From CAZHCA01 sp964530825 (GTDB lineage: Bacteria > Bacteroidota > Bacteroidia > Chitinophagales > Saprospiraceae), in NCBI GenBank assembly GCA_964530825.1, contig CAZHCA010000007.1, forward strand, positions 113,451 through 177,450: a stretch of DNA of 64,000 bases. Direction: 5' to 3'. A program made the position numbers and the translations under genes. The notes beneath the pieces were generated by a model, which was not told the DNA's origin, did no database searches, and worked only from the letters and a program-made list of their open reading frames with translations. Of the stretch, positions 15,594-25,074 are shown one piece after another (position 1 is the first letter of the stretch; each line of letters opens with the position of its first letter).

Positions 15594-18059
15594 TCACACC
15601 CGGTGTAAGCCCATTCTACGGGCTAACATACTGGAACTGAACGTTCCAAATAAAACAATGGTGATGGAACTCAGCGGCATCAGGATAGCAGCGATAACGG
15701 GTGATAACGTACCCTGAACTGCAAAACTGAGGCCGATCGTATTGTATATAAATGCTAGGGCATAGGCGGCAAAAACCAACCGGATGCTTCCTTTGGCGAA
15801 ACGGATAAATTGTGTGAGGCGCCCGAATTGATCGCTGCGCAGTATGGCGTCAGAGGCGGGAGTGAAATTATTGGTGTCCTCAGCCACGACTACACCCACG
15901 TCGCTCTGCTTGAGGGCTCCAGCGTCATTTAAGCCGTCGCCGATCATGATGACCTCTTTTTGCTTGGATTGTAAATCCTTGATGAAGCGGAGCTTATCGT
16001 GGGGGCTTTGTTGAAAATGCAGGTTTTGGGATCCGCCGAAAATGGGTGCGATAAGGTCTTTTTCCCGTTCATTATCGCCCGAAAGCAGATAGACGGATTT
16101 GTCTTGCTGGAACTCGGAAATTATTTCCCACAGCCCTTCGCGGAAGAAATGGCCGAGCTGAAAGCACCCCCGTAGCTCCCCATTGATTTGGAGGTAAACG
16201 CTTTTGGAGGGCCCGTCGCCGGCTACTGGTTGGTCCATGAAATGACGGGAGCCCAATTTGATCTGCTTTTGACATATAGTGGCGGCAACTCCTTTGCCGA
16301 CGATTTCTTTCCAATCATTGACTTGGCACCACTCGGGTAGTTCGCCGTTGCCGATTTCCTGGTTCAATTGCCGGTGGATGAGCTGGCTGGCCGGATGTGC
16401 CGAGGATTGCGTCAGGCGGAGTAAGATTTGCTTTTCCAGTTCACTCAGCGGTGCTCCTTCGAAAGCCACTGTGCTGTCGGCCCGGGTGGTGATCGTACCG
16501 GTTTTGTCAAAAACGACAGCCTGACTGCGTGCCAGCCCCTCAATTACCCCCGTATTTTTCAAGTAAAAACCGCGTTTGCCCAGTACGCGCAGTCCGTTTC
16601 CGAAAATGAAAGGGATGCTCAATGCCACTGCACAGGGACATGCGATGATTAAAACCGCTGTGAAGGCATTGACCGCAATGTGGACATCGCGCGGTAGCCA
16701 ATAGGCTAGGGTAGCCGCCGCAATGGTGAGGATCACCATGGTGAAATACTTTCCTATCGTATCGGCTAGACGGGCGGCTCGCGTCGTTCTTTTTTTGGTG
16801 AAGGCATCGTCATTCCAGAGCTGGGTCAGGTAACTCTGCGATACTTGCTTGACCAGGTTTAACTCGATGGTGGTACCCTCCTGTCGGCCGCCGGCAAAGA
16901 TCTTTTCCCCGACCTGAATTGGCACGGGTTGCGACTCGCCGGTTACGAAGCTGTAATCGATACGACCTACGCCCCGCATCAGGTAAGCATCGGCCGGAAT
17001 CAGCTCTCCGTTGCGGATGATGATGGTGTCGCCGGGTTCGAGCCGGTCCAGTGCCACTACTTCTTCCTGTCCCTCCTGCCGGCGAAGGGCCGAAATGGGG
17101 AAATAGGATTTGTAATCGCGTTCGAAAGAAATGTTGTGGTAAGTGCGCTGTTGGAACCATTTTCCGACCAGTAGGAAAAAGACCAGGCCGGCCAGACTAT
17201 CCATGAAACCCGGGCCCGTCTGGCTCAGAATTTCGTAGGCGGAACGCAGGAAAAGCGTCAGCATCCCCAGGGCGATGGGTACATCGATGGTAAGTTCGCG
17301 CTGGCGCAGGCCCGTCCAGGCAGAAGTGAGGTAGTCGCGTCCGCTGTAAAAAACCACCGGAATGGAAAGGAACAAGTTGAGGTAACCGAACAGACGATAA
17401 AACTGCGCGTCAATCTGGGCTTCCAGCCCCAGATATTCCGGAAAACTCAGTAGCATGATATTGCCAAAGGCAAAGCCGGCAACCCCGAGCTTGAAAAAAA
17501 ATGGGCGGTCGACAACCGGACGATGGTCGCGATCCAGGTCGGCTAGGTTGATGCTCGGTGCATAGCCAATGCTTGCCAGCAGCTCGACTACCCTTCGCAG
17601 GTTGGTATCGGCCGTCCGGTAGGTGAGGAATATTTCTTTCTTCAGAAAATTTACTCGGGATTCGGTGATGCCCGGGTTGAGTTTGTAAAGGTTTTCAAGC
17701 AACCAAATACAGGAAGCGCAGTGGATCTGTGGAAGGTAAAAAGACACCTTTTGGCAGGTAGTATCCTGAAAGTCGATCAGGCGGTCTATGACTTTGGGGT
17801 CATCGAGATATGCATAAATGGCCTGGGCCTTACCCTTGAGGCTGATACCGGCATTCTCGTCAATCTGGTAATAACGGCAAAGGCCATTGTCGTGGAGGAT
17901 CTCGTAAACCGTCTTACAACCCTCGCAGCAGAAGAATTGACCGTCGAGCTGGACGCGATCGTCGGGGCAAGGATCTTGGCAGTGGGCGCACACGTGCGCC
18001 TGATCCACACCTGGTGAGGTGAGTACTGCATCCGTTGGAGAGGACTTGACATTTGGCAT
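15594..18059 (-). CDS. ccoI: Copper-translocating P1B-type ATPase CcoI (FixI)
   Basis: An 821-aa heavy-metal P-type ATPase. The N-terminus has a cysteine-rich metal-binding region (CAHCQDPC and FFCCEGCKTVYEIL) and a ferredoxin-like HMA domain with CASCIW. Membrane helices then carry the transport motif CPC (Cys474-Pro-Cys476). Catalytic Asp518 sits in VFDKTGTITT and the hinge is MIGDGLNDAGAL. This is the FixI/CcoI architecture, which supplies copper for cbb3 oxidase. It is the first gene of the cbb3 locus. A TAGATTTG promoter box lies 26 bp upstream of its ATG, so transcription of the locus probably begins there. Confidence 0.95.
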   Translation of the reverse strand: MPNVKSSPTDAVLTSPGVDQAHVCAHCQDPCPDDRVQLDGQFFCCEGCKTVYEILHDNGLCRYYQIDENAGISLKGKAQAIYAYLDDPKVIDRLIDFQDTTCQKVSFYLPQIHCASCIWLLENLYKLNPGITESRVNFLKKEIFLTYRTADTNLRRVVELLASIGYAPSINLADLDRDHRPVVDRPFFFKLGVAGFAFGNIMLLSFPEYLGLEAQIDAQFYRLFGYLNLFLSIPVVFYSGRDYLTSAWTGLRQRELTIDVPIALGMLTLFLRSAYEILSQTGPGFMDSLAGLVFFLLVGKWFQQRTYHNISFERDYKSYFPISALRRQEGQEEVVALDRLEPGDTIIIRNGELIPADAYLMRGVGRIDYSFVTGESQPVPIQVGEKIFAGGRQEGTTIELNLVKQVSQSYLTQLWNDDAFTKKRTTRAARLADTIGKYFTMVILTIAAATLAYWLPRDVHIAVNAFTAVLIIACPCAVALSIPFIFGNGLRVLGKRGFYLKNTGVIEGLARSQAVVFDKTGTITTRADSTVAFEGAPLSELEKQILLRLTQSSAHPASQLIHRQLNQEIGNGELPEWCQVNDWKEIVGKGVAATICQKQIKLGSRHFMDQPVAGDGPSKSVYLQINGELRGCFQLGHFFREGLWEIISEFQQDKSVYLLSGDNEREKDLIAPIFGGSQNLHFQQSPHDKLRFIKDLQSKQKEVIMIGDGLNDAGALKQSDVGVVVAEDTNNFTPASDAILRSDQFGRLTQFIRFAKGSIRLVFAAYALAFIYNTIGLSFAVQGTLSPVIAAILMPLSSITIVLFGTFSSSMLARRMGLHRV

Positions 18060-18085
18060 AATACTGCGACTCCATTGATTTTATT

Positions 18086-18093
18086 CAAATCTA
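18086..18093 (-). promoter_or_regulatory. Bacteroidota -7 promoter box (TAGATTTG) upstream of ccoI
   Basis: On the minus strand the sequence TAGATTTG matches the Bacteroidota consensus TAnnTTTG and lies 26 bp before the ccoI start. No convincing -33 TTG element was found at the usual spacing. Confidence 0.5.
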
Positions 18094-18207
18094 ACAGTGA
18101 AGCAGTTGAGGATTGGTGATAATCGTCAGCGGGTTGGGGTGATAAATGATGGGGGAGTGAATGGATACTAAAATAGAAAGATAAGGAAACCAAATATTAT
18201 TTGCAAG

Positions 18208-18274
18208 AGCTGTTAGCGCTTAAGCGCTGTTAGGGCTTAAGCGCTATCAGCGCTATAGCCCTAACAGCTTTTTT
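18208..18274. repeat. Nested palindromic element between the cbb3 and aminoacyl-tRNA synthetase loci
   Basis: This 67-bp stretch contains a 14-bp perfect palindrome (AGCGCTTAAGCGCT, 18215-18228) and a perfect 12-bp stem (GCTGTTAGGGCT at 18226-18237, AGCCCTAACAGC at 18257-18268). Inside the latter is a smaller AGCGCT-ATC-AGCGCT hairpin (18240-18254). The 3' arm can alternatively pair with AGCTGTTAG at 18208-18216. Six T residues follow on the plus strand, but no plus-strand gene ends here; on the minus strand it lies about 80 bp beyond the symporter stop. It resembles a REP-like palindromic repeat, or a complex terminator. Confidence 0.6.
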
Positions 18275-18353
18275 ACGCACCTCCTTTTTACTACTTACTA
18301 CCCTCTCTACCTACTCAACCACCCTTTCACCAAATATCCTAAGGTGTTTTGAG

Positions 18354-20129
18354 TTAGAGGTGAAGTTTGCGCCAGGCACGCCAGAGAAAAAAACCACCCC
18401 CAACGGTTAACAAGCTGGCCAGCGTAGCCGGGAAGTAATTGCCATAGAGTAGAAAGCCTGTGGTGAATAACGCACCATAGACGGTCGCGCAGCCAGTCAC
18501 CATACAGGTGAGTTCTAAGGGTAATTGGCCGGGGGCTACCTCCGACCGTTGGAGTGTGCCATCTGCAATAGCTTTGCGGACCACGGGGCGCCAACCGCCC
18601 GGGGCGGGTTTGATCAACCGATAAAAATCCAAAAGGGTATCCTGTTTATCTGCGGGGGTGAGTAAGGTCACCGACAACCAGCTTGCAGTGGTAATGCTTA
18701 CCCCCAGCAGTAACTTCCAGTGGCTGGGCAGCCCGTGTAGATGCGAAAACTCCAGCACCAGGGCCACGATAAAAGAAACGACCATGGCCGTAATTTCGCT
18801 ATAAGCATTGATCCGCCACCAGAACCAGCGCAGAATAAAGATCAGGCCAGTACCGGCACCGATCTGCAGCAGAATGTTGAACCCCTGCAGAGCAGTCTCC
18901 AGCGCTAGACCGAGAACCGCGGCGATCACCATCAATAAGACGGTTGCAACCCGGCCCAGCGCTACCAGTTGGCGGTCGGTAGCCTGGGGACGCAGAAATC
19001 GTTTGTAGACATCATTTACTACATACGACGACCCCCAATTTAGATGGGTGGAAATGGTCGACATGAAGGCCGCAACCAACGAGGCGAGCACCAGGCCTGC
19101 CAGGCCGTTCGGCAGCAGGGTGAGCATGGCGGGAAAAGCCAGATCCTGACCAAGCTTATCGGCGGTTACATTCGGAAAAGCTTCCTTCAGAGCGTTCAAG
19201 TCGGGAAATATCACTAACGAAGCCAACGCTATCAACATCCAGGGCCAGGGGCGTATTGCATAATGAGCAATGTTGAACAATAGCGTGGCGCCCACTGCAT
19301 TCGACTCGTTTTTGGCCGACAACATGCGCTGCACAATATATCCCCCGCCCCCGGGCTCGGCGCCAGGGTACCAAACGCTCCACCACTGCACCGCCAGCGG
19401 AATGATGAAAAGTGGGATCAATTGAGCCGGATCGTTGAAATCTGGCAGGAAGTCCAGCTTGCCGACCACGCGTTCGTGGGTGAGCAAATTGGATAAGCCG
19501 TCGATCTCGGGCAAATTGACCAAAAATACTGCTGCCCAGATGATCCCACCCATGGCGAGAATGAACTGGAAAAAGTCAGTTAAAATGACTCCCCGCAGTC
19601 CCCCCAGAGCGGCGTAGGCAACTGTGGTCACCGAAGCTAGCAATACGGTAGCCAAGGGCGATAGCCCAAGCATCACCTCCCCGATCTTGATGGCAGCCAG
19701 GATTACGGTAGCCATGATGACCACGTTGAAAAAAACGCCCAAATAGACGGCCCGGAAGGCCCGCAGGAAGGCGGCCGGTTTACCGCCGTAACGAATCTCG
19801 TAAAACTCCAGGTCGGTGAGGATGCCCGACCGGCGCCAGAGTTTGGCATAGACGAATACGGTGAGCATGCCGGTTAACAAAAACGCCCACCACACCCAGT
19901 TACCGGCAATGCCGTTGTTGCGTACAATATCGGTCACGAGATTGGGCGTATCGGCCGAGAAGGTAGTAGCAACCATCGAAATGCCGAGTAACCACCAGGG
20001 CATCTCCCTGCCGGACAAGAAAAACTCGGAATAATTGCGCCCAGCCTGGCGGGCCACCCCCAGCCCGATGGCAAGGGATAGGGCAAAGAAGCTAGCCAAA
20101 ATACCCCAGTCTAATGGTGTCAGTTGCAT
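18354..20129 (-). CDS. Sodium:solute symporter family protein
   Basis: A 591-aa polytopic membrane protein with about 13 or more helices of the SSS (sodium/solute symporter) family. The N-terminal half shows the typical pattern GREMPWWLLGISMVATTFSA, followed by DFFQFILAMGG and later HLNWGSSYVVNDVYKRFL. The substrate cannot be read from sequence; sugars, amino acids, nucleosides or organic acids are all possible. It starts 16 bp after glnS on the same strand, so it is probably the last gene of an argS-glnS-symporter transcript. The palindromic element at 18208-18274 lies downstream. Confidence 0.9.
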   Translation of the reverse strand: MQLTPLDWGILASFFALSLAIGLGVARQAGRNYSEFFLSGREMPWWLLGISMVATTFSADTPNLVTDIVRNNGIAGNWVWWAFLLTGMLTVFVYAKLWRRSGILTDLEFYEIRYGGKPAAFLRAFRAVYLGVFFNVVIMATVILAAIKIGEVMLGLSPLATVLLASVTTVAYAALGGLRGVILTDFFQFILAMGGIIWAAVFLVNLPEIDGLSNLLTHERVVGKLDFLPDFNDPAQLIPLFIIPLAVQWWSVWYPGAEPGGGGYIVQRMLSAKNESNAVGATLLFNIAHYAIRPWPWMLIALASLVIFPDLNALKEAFPNVTADKLGQDLAFPAMLTLLPNGLAGLVLASLVAAFMSTISTHLNWGSSYVVNDVYKRFLRPQATDRQLVALGRVATVLLMVIAAVLGLALETALQGFNILLQIGAGTGLIFILRWFWWRINAYSEITAMVVSFIVALVLEFSHLHGLPSHWKLLLGVSITTASWLSVTLLTPADKQDTLLDFYRLIKPAPGGWRPVVRKAIADGTLQRSEVAPGQLPLELTCMVTGCATVYGALFTTGFLLYGNYFPATLASLLTVGGGFFLWRAWRKLHL

Positions 20130-20145
20130 AGGCTTGGCCTCAAGG

Positions 20146-21834
20146 CTACTTCTTCATCTTTGCCCAGGTATCCTTGAGGGTCACCGTGCGATTGAACAGG
20201 AGGTGATCGGGTTTGCTATCCTGATCGACCACGAAGTATCCTTTGCGAATAAACTGTAGACGTGTACCTGGTTCTGCGGTTTGCAGGCTGGGCTCTACGT
20301 AGGCGCTCTCGATAACCTGTAGAGAATCCGGGTTAATAAACGCCATGTAGTCTTGATCCTCGTGACCCGCCGGATCAGGATCGGTAAACAGGCGATCGTA
20401 CAAACGCACTTCGGCCCTTAGCGCATGCGGAGCCGACACCCAATGCAGGGTGCCCTTGGCTTTGATGCCGGAAGTGTCCTGTCCCGACCGGCTGTCGGGA
20501 AAATACGTAGCATAGATCTCCTGAATCTCGCCGGTCGCCGCATCTTTCTTATAGTCTTCGCAGTGAATAATGTAGGCCCCCTTTAGCCTTACTTTTCGGC
20601 CCGGCCCCAGGCGGAAAAACTTTTTGGGCGGATCTTCCATAAAATCATCGCGCTCTATGTACAGCTCCCGGCTGAATGGCACGGTACGGGTGGTCGGGTG
20701 CTCGTCTTCTGGATTGTTTTCAACCTCCATCGCTTCGGTCTGGTTCTCCGGATAGTTGGTAATAATGAGCTTGACTGGATTCAGTACGGCCATTACCCGG
20801 TCGGTGGTTTTGTTTAAAACCTCCCGCACCGAAAATTCAAGTAGGCCGTATTCAATCAGGTTGTCGCGCCGGGCCACCCCTGCGCGATCGCAGAAGTTGA
20901 CGATGGCCTCCGGCGGAAATCCGCGTCGCCGCATGCCGGCAATGGTGGGCATGCGCGGGTCGTCCCAACCGTCGACATACCCCTCCTCAACCAGCTTGCG
21001 CAACTTACGCTTGCTGGTAATCAGGTAAGAAACATTCATCCGGGCAAACTCAATCTGCCGCGAGGGGAAAATCTCGAGTTGTTCGATAAACCAGTTGTAC
21101 AAGGGGCGATGGTGAATAAACTCCAGTGAACAAAGCGAATGGGTCACCCGTTCGATGCTGTCGGATTGGCCATGCGCGAAGTCGTACATCGGATAAATGT
21201 GCCACTTGTCGCCCGTCCGGTGGTGGGGCTGCCGTTTGATGCGGTACATGATGGGGTCGCGCAAATGCATATTGGGCGAACTCATATCTACCTTAGCCCG
21301 CAGTACGCGGCTGCCATCGGGAAATTCACCGTTTTTCATGCGCTCGAACAGGCGGAGACTTTCTTCGACCGGCCGGTTGCGGTAGGGACTCTCTTTGCCG
21401 GGTACGTTGGGCGTGCCTCGCATTTCGGCGATCTCTTCGGGCGTGCTGTCATCGACGTAGGCCAGACCTTTGCGGATGAGCTGGCGCGCCAACTCGTACA
21501 GTTGGTCAAAATAATCGGAGGTATAAAATTCATGGTCCCACTCAAACCCCAACCAGGCGACATCGCGCCGGATGCTGTCGACGAACTCTGTGCTTTCTGT
21601 CTCGGGGTTAGTGTCGTCGAAGCGCAGGTTGACCTTGCCACCGTATTTTTCGGCCAACCCAAAATTGACGACAATGGCCTTGGCGTGACCAATGTGCAGG
21701 TAGCCGTTGGGTTCGGGCGGGAAGCGGGTCTGAATGGAGCCATTGTGCTTGCCAGTCTTCAAATCTTCTTCGATGATTTGCTCAATAAAATTGAGCGATT
21801 CTCTTTCCGTTGCGGGTGACTCGTGGTTACTCAT
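20146..21834 (-). CDS. glnS: Glutaminyl-tRNA synthetase
   Basis: A 562-aa class I aminoacyl-tRNA synthetase that charges tRNA-Gln directly. The HIGH motif is at 47-50 within PPEPNGYLHIGHAKAI, and the KMSKS-equivalent reads TSKRKL. The GlnRS-specific YPMYDFAHGQSDSIE segment and the C-terminal anticodon-binding beta barrels (from about 340) are intact, so it is glutamine- rather than glutamate-type. It lies 39 bp after argS and 16 bp before the symporter gene. Confidence 0.96.
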   Translation of the reverse strand: MSNHESPATERESLNFIEQIIEEDLKTGKHNGSIQTRFPPEPNGYLHIGHAKAIVVNFGLAEKYGGKVNLRFDDTNPETESTEFVDSIRRDVAWLGFEWDHEFYTSDYFDQLYELARQLIRKGLAYVDDSTPEEIAEMRGTPNVPGKESPYRNRPVEESLRLFERMKNGEFPDGSRVLRAKVDMSSPNMHLRDPIMYRIKRQPHHRTGDKWHIYPMYDFAHGQSDSIERVTHSLCSLEFIHHRPLYNWFIEQLEIFPSRQIEFARMNVSYLITSKRKLRKLVEEGYVDGWDDPRMPTIAGMRRRGFPPEAIVNFCDRAGVARRDNLIEYGLLEFSVREVLNKTTDRVMAVLNPVKLIITNYPENQTEAMEVENNPEDEHPTTRTVPFSRELYIERDDFMEDPPKKFFRLGPGRKVRLKGAYIIHCEDYKKDAATGEIQEIYATYFPDSRSGQDTSGIKAKGTLHWVSAPHALRAEVRLYDRLFTDPDPAGHEDQDYMAFINPDSLQVIESAYVEPSLQTAEPGTRLQFIRKGYFVVDQDSKPDHLLFNRTVTLKDTWAKMKK

Positions 21835-21873
21835 ATCCTTTAACCCATTTTGGGGGTGTTAAGAAAGAAGGTT

Positions 21874-23742
21874 TTACATGCGGTTCGGTAATTCGATACC
21901 GAGCAGGTCCATGCCAAATCGAAGCACCTGCGCCACAGCTGTACTCAACTGCAGGCGGAAGGCTCGTGCCGCCTCGCTCTCGGCTTTTAAAATAGCGTGA
22001 TCGTGGTAGTACCGGTGATAAGCTTTGGCCAGGTTATAGCAGAAATTGGCAATGACCGAGGGGTCGTAGTTGGCGGCTGCTTCTTCAATTTGTTGCGGAA
22101 ACTGGTAGACCATGCCCAGTAGTTTCCGCTCTTGTTCTTCAAGGGGGCCGTAGGCTTTAGGGTCAGCCGGCGGATCCTGCTGGGCTGCCTTACGTAGTAT
22201 TGATTGTATCCGCACGTATGCATTCTGAATGTAAGGCCCGGTCTGTCCCTGCAAGTCGACCGACTCTTTGGGATCGAAAGTCATGCGCTTGCGAGGCTGC
22301 ACTTTGATGATAAAAAATTTCAGTGCCGCCAGACCAATTTGCTGGATGATGGCTTCCTGTGCTTCCGGGGGGAGTTCTGTCAGGGTGCCACGTTCCTGGC
22401 TATTCTTGCGCGCTTCCTCGGTCACCTCGGCTATCAAATCATCGGCATCGACTACCGTGCCCTCCCGCGATTTCATCTTTCCGGTGGGCAGGTCGACCAT
22501 ACCGTAGGAGAGGTGATACAATCCATCGGCATAGGGTTCGCCCAAGCGCTTAAGAATTTCAAAAAGCACCTTGAAGTGGTAGTTCTGTTCATCGGCCACT
22601 ACGTAAATCATGCGGTCCACCCTGTGGTCCCGGTAGCGGAGCTGAGCGGTACCGATATCCTGGGTCATATATACCGAGGTGCCATCGCTACGTAGTACCA
22701 GCTTATGATCGAGCTTGGCATCATCCAGGTCGATCCAGACGGATCCGTCGGGTTTACGGTAAAAAATACCTTCTTCCAGGCCCCGCTTGATGGTATCTTT
22801 CCCCAGCAGATAGGTATCGGACTCGTAGTACAGTTCGTCAAAGCTGACTTGCAGGCGTTCGTAGGTGGCATCGAAGCCTGCATATACCCAACCGTTCATC
22901 TGTTTCCAAAGCTCGATAACCTCGGGGTCGCTGTCTTCCCAAGCGAGCAGCATCGCCTTGGCTTCGGCGCCCAGTTGGCTTTGTTCGTTGAAATAAGTGT
23001 TCTTGTAAACTTTGAAAAAAGCCTCCCGCGTCTGATCTCCTTTTTTCTGCGTCTCGTAAATTTCCTGCGCTGCATCGGTCTGCTGCCAGGCCTTGTATTC
23101 CTCCTGGAACTTCTGCTCAAAGAGCACGTAATATTTTCCTACAAAGTGGTCGCTTTTGATTCCAGTAGACTGGGGTGTAGCGCCCTCGCCAAACTTCTGC
23201 CAAGCCAGCATGCTCTTACAAATGGCAATGCCGCGATCGTTGATAATTTGCACGCGTACGACTTCGTATCCGGCCGCCTCGTAAATTCGCGAAGTTGCCC
23301 ATCCCAGCAGAATATTCCGGATATGACCCAAGTGTAGCGGTTTATTGGTATTTGGTGAGCTGAATTCCACCATCACCTTTTCGTCGCGCTTCGGATGCTG
23401 ACCGAAGTCGGGGTGGGTCGTTACGTAGTCCAGAAACTGTGTCCAGTAGGCGTCGCTTACCACCAGGTTCAGAAAACCTTTGATGACGTTGTAGGCCGTA
23501 AGCTCTTCCGTATTTTCGACCAGGTAAGTGCCCAAGCTTTCAGCTACTTCCTGGGGGTTCTTTTTCAGCGATTTAGCCAGGGGGAAAACGACCACTGTAA
23601 AATCTCCCTGGAACTCACGCCGGGTAGGACTGATATTGACCATATTCGGCGCAATGGCCTGGCCGTACAACTGATCCATTGCCTGGATGACTTGCTCCTG
23701 GATGAGTTCTTCGATATTTGCTGAGGCACTGACGTTCGCCAT
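21874..23742 (-). CDS. argS: Arginyl-tRNA synthetase
   Basis: A 622-aa class I synthetase charging tRNA-Arg. It has the N-terminal Add-1 domain, the HIGH motif as HLGH (137-140, in SSPNTNKPLHLGHIRN), the KMSKS-region equivalent KMKSREGTVV, and a C-terminal DALR anticodon-binding domain ending LGIELPNRM. A TATATTTG promoter box lies 34 bp upstream of the ATG, making argS the likely first gene of the argS-glnS-symporter unit. Confidence 0.97.
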   Translation of the reverse strand: MANVSASANIEELIQEQVIQAMDQLYGQAIAPNMVNISPTRREFQGDFTVVVFPLAKSLKKNPQEVAESLGTYLVENTEELTAYNVIKGFLNLVVSDAYWTQFLDYVTTHPDFGQHPKRDEKVMVEFSSPNTNKPLHLGHIRNILLGWATSRIYEAAGYEVVRVQIINDRGIAICKSMLAWQKFGEGATPQSTGIKSDHFVGKYYVLFEQKFQEEYKAWQQTDAAQEIYETQKKGDQTREAFFKVYKNTYFNEQSQLGAEAKAMLLAWEDSDPEVIELWKQMNGWVYAGFDATYERLQVSFDELYYESDTYLLGKDTIKRGLEEGIFYRKPDGSVWIDLDDAKLDHKLVLRSDGTSVYMTQDIGTAQLRYRDHRVDRMIYVVADEQNYHFKVLFEILKRLGEPYADGLYHLSYGMVDLPTGKMKSREGTVVDADDLIAEVTEEARKNSQERGTLTELPPEAQEAIIQQIGLAALKFFIIKVQPRKRMTFDPKESVDLQGQTGPYIQNAYVRIQSILRKAAQQDPPADPKAYGPLEEQERKLLGMVYQFPQQIEEAAANYDPSVIANFCYNLAKAYHRYYHDHAILKAESEAARAFRLQLSTAVAQVLRFGMDLLGIELPNRM

Positions 23743-23776
23743 AGGAAATGAAAAGTTTAAAAAATGGACTACGGTG

Positions 23777-23784
23777 CAAATATA
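23777..23784 (-). promoter_or_regulatory. Bacteroidota -7 promoter box (TATATTTG) upstream of argS
   Basis: On the minus strand TATATTTG matches TAnnTTTG and lies 34 bp before the argS ATG. A short inverted repeat (TGCTTT / AAAGCA) sits immediately upstream. A clear -33 TTG was not seen. Confidence 0.5.
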
Positions 23785-23808
23785 TTGCTTTTTAAAGCAT
23801 TACCGTCA

Positions 23809-24240
23809 TCAGGCCTGCGGTGCCTGTTTGTAAAGCCGGATATCGCCAGGAATACAGGAACCCAGCTCGGAAATTCCCTGCCAGGGACCGGTCAGGCCCC
23901 ATTTCGAGCCGGAACGTATCAGGCGCAATTGGGCAGTTTTCAGGCACCAATACAACCCCTCTTTTTGGGTTGCTGTAATGATCCGGCTTTCCTTAATGTA
24001 CAGTACGCCCTTGATGATGCGCCCTTCGAAGGCCATCTCGGCGTGCAGATCATCAATGTCGACCACGGAAATACCCTTGACCCGCTCCTCTGTTTCGTAG
24101 ATATACAGCTCAAACTGGTAAATTGTCCCATAACCACCGGATTTTTGGGTTAGTTCCCCTACCCAGTTGCCTGTCCAATCCGAATTTTGGGCCAAAGCCA
24201 CACCCGGTAATACGAGCAATAAGAAAAAAAAGTGATGCAT
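23809..24240 (-). CDS. Secreted protein of unknown function
   Basis: A 143-aa protein. I chose the ATG at 24240 because it begins a clear signal peptide (HHFFFLLLVLPGVALAQ); the open frame continues upstream but that part is not signal-like and runs towards the divergent phosphatase gene. The mature part starts NSDWTGNWVGELTQ and is mostly beta in character, resembling small lipocalin/avidin-like beta barrels in rhythm only. Two cysteines (in YWCLKTAQL and GSCIPGD) might form a disulfide. No family was recognised. It is probably monocistronic and lies beyond the argS promoter. Confidence 0.65.
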   Translation of the reverse strand: MHHFFFLLLVLPGVALAQNSDWTGNWVGELTQKSGGYGTIYQFELYIYETEERVKGISVVDIDDLHAEMAFEGRIIKGVLYIKESRIITATQKEGLYWCLKTAQLRLIRSGSKWGLTGPWQGISELGSCIPGDIRLYKQAPQA

Positions 24241-24366
24241 AAGGGTCAATTTGTCGAAAATTACTGTTCTAACCATGGATGCCAGGCATTTCCTTCGTCG
24301 ATTCAAGATATCGTCGTAATATGGAATTTCACCCCGCTCCCGGTTGTTTAAGGAAAAATTGATTTC

Positions 24367-25074
24367 GTGCGAAAAATTGCCATATCTGATATCCATGGTT
24401 GCAATCGAACCTTCAGAAATCTATTGGATAAAATTGAACTTACCCAATCTGATGAGCTCTATCTGCTGGGTGATTATGTCGATCGGGGTCCCGACTCGAA
24501 AGGTGTAATCGACACGGTTTTTGAGCTGCGAGCCCATCAGCATAAGGTGGTTTGCCTGAAAGGCAATCACGAAGAATATATGATTCGCAGCCGGCAGGAT
24601 GAACAGACCTTCCTCAGTTGGTTGGGGTGGGGGGGGCTGGAAACGATTCAGAGCTTTGGGGTCCGCTCAGTAACCGCTATTCCGGAGCGTTATTGGATCT
24701 TCCTCGATGGTTTATCGCTTTATCACGAGACGAACGGGTATTTACTTGTCCACGCAGGGTTTAATTTCCACATTGAGAACCCGTTCACCGACCGCGATTC
24801 AATGCTGTGGATTCGCAATTGGCATCCGGATATTGATTACGAATGGCTGGGCCAGCGAATCATCGTTCACGGCCATTCCCCGCGGCCAACCCGCTACATC
24901 ATGGAGGATCTGGAAATGCTTGACGACCAACGGGTAATTGATATCGACAACGGGTGCTTCGCCCGCCACCTGGAAGGACACGGTAAATTGTGTGCCATCG
25001 ACCTCACCAATCGCGAATGCCATTTCGAGCTCAATGTCGATGACATGAGCGCCTATCTCAGTCGTCGTCAGTAG
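24367..25074 (+). CDS. PPP-family serine/threonine protein phosphatase (metallophosphoesterase)
   Basis: A 235-aa calcineurin-like phosphoesterase with all PPP signatures: SDIHG (7-11), GDYVDRG (35-41) and GNHE (66-69), plus downstream histidines in LLVHAGFNFH and IIVHGHSP. These bind the two catalytic metals. Such bacterial PPP proteins act on phosphoproteins or on diadenosine tetraphosphate; length and motifs alone do not decide between them. The start is GTG at 24367, since the SDIHG motif must be close to the N-terminus and no ATG precedes it. Its 3' end overlaps the convergent rsmD gene by 17 bp. Confidence 0.9.
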   Translation: MRKIAISDIHGCNRTFRNLLDKIELTQSDELYLLGDYVDRGPDSKGVIDTVFELRAHQHKVVCLKGNHEEYMIRSRQDEQTFLSWLGWGGLETIQSFGVRSVTAIPERYWIFLDGLSLYHETNGYLLVHAGFNFHIENPFTDRDSMLWIRNWHPDIDYEWLGQRIIVHGHSPRPTRYIMEDLEMLDDQRVIDIDNGCFARHLEGHGKLCAIDLTNRECHFELNVDDMSAYLSRRQ

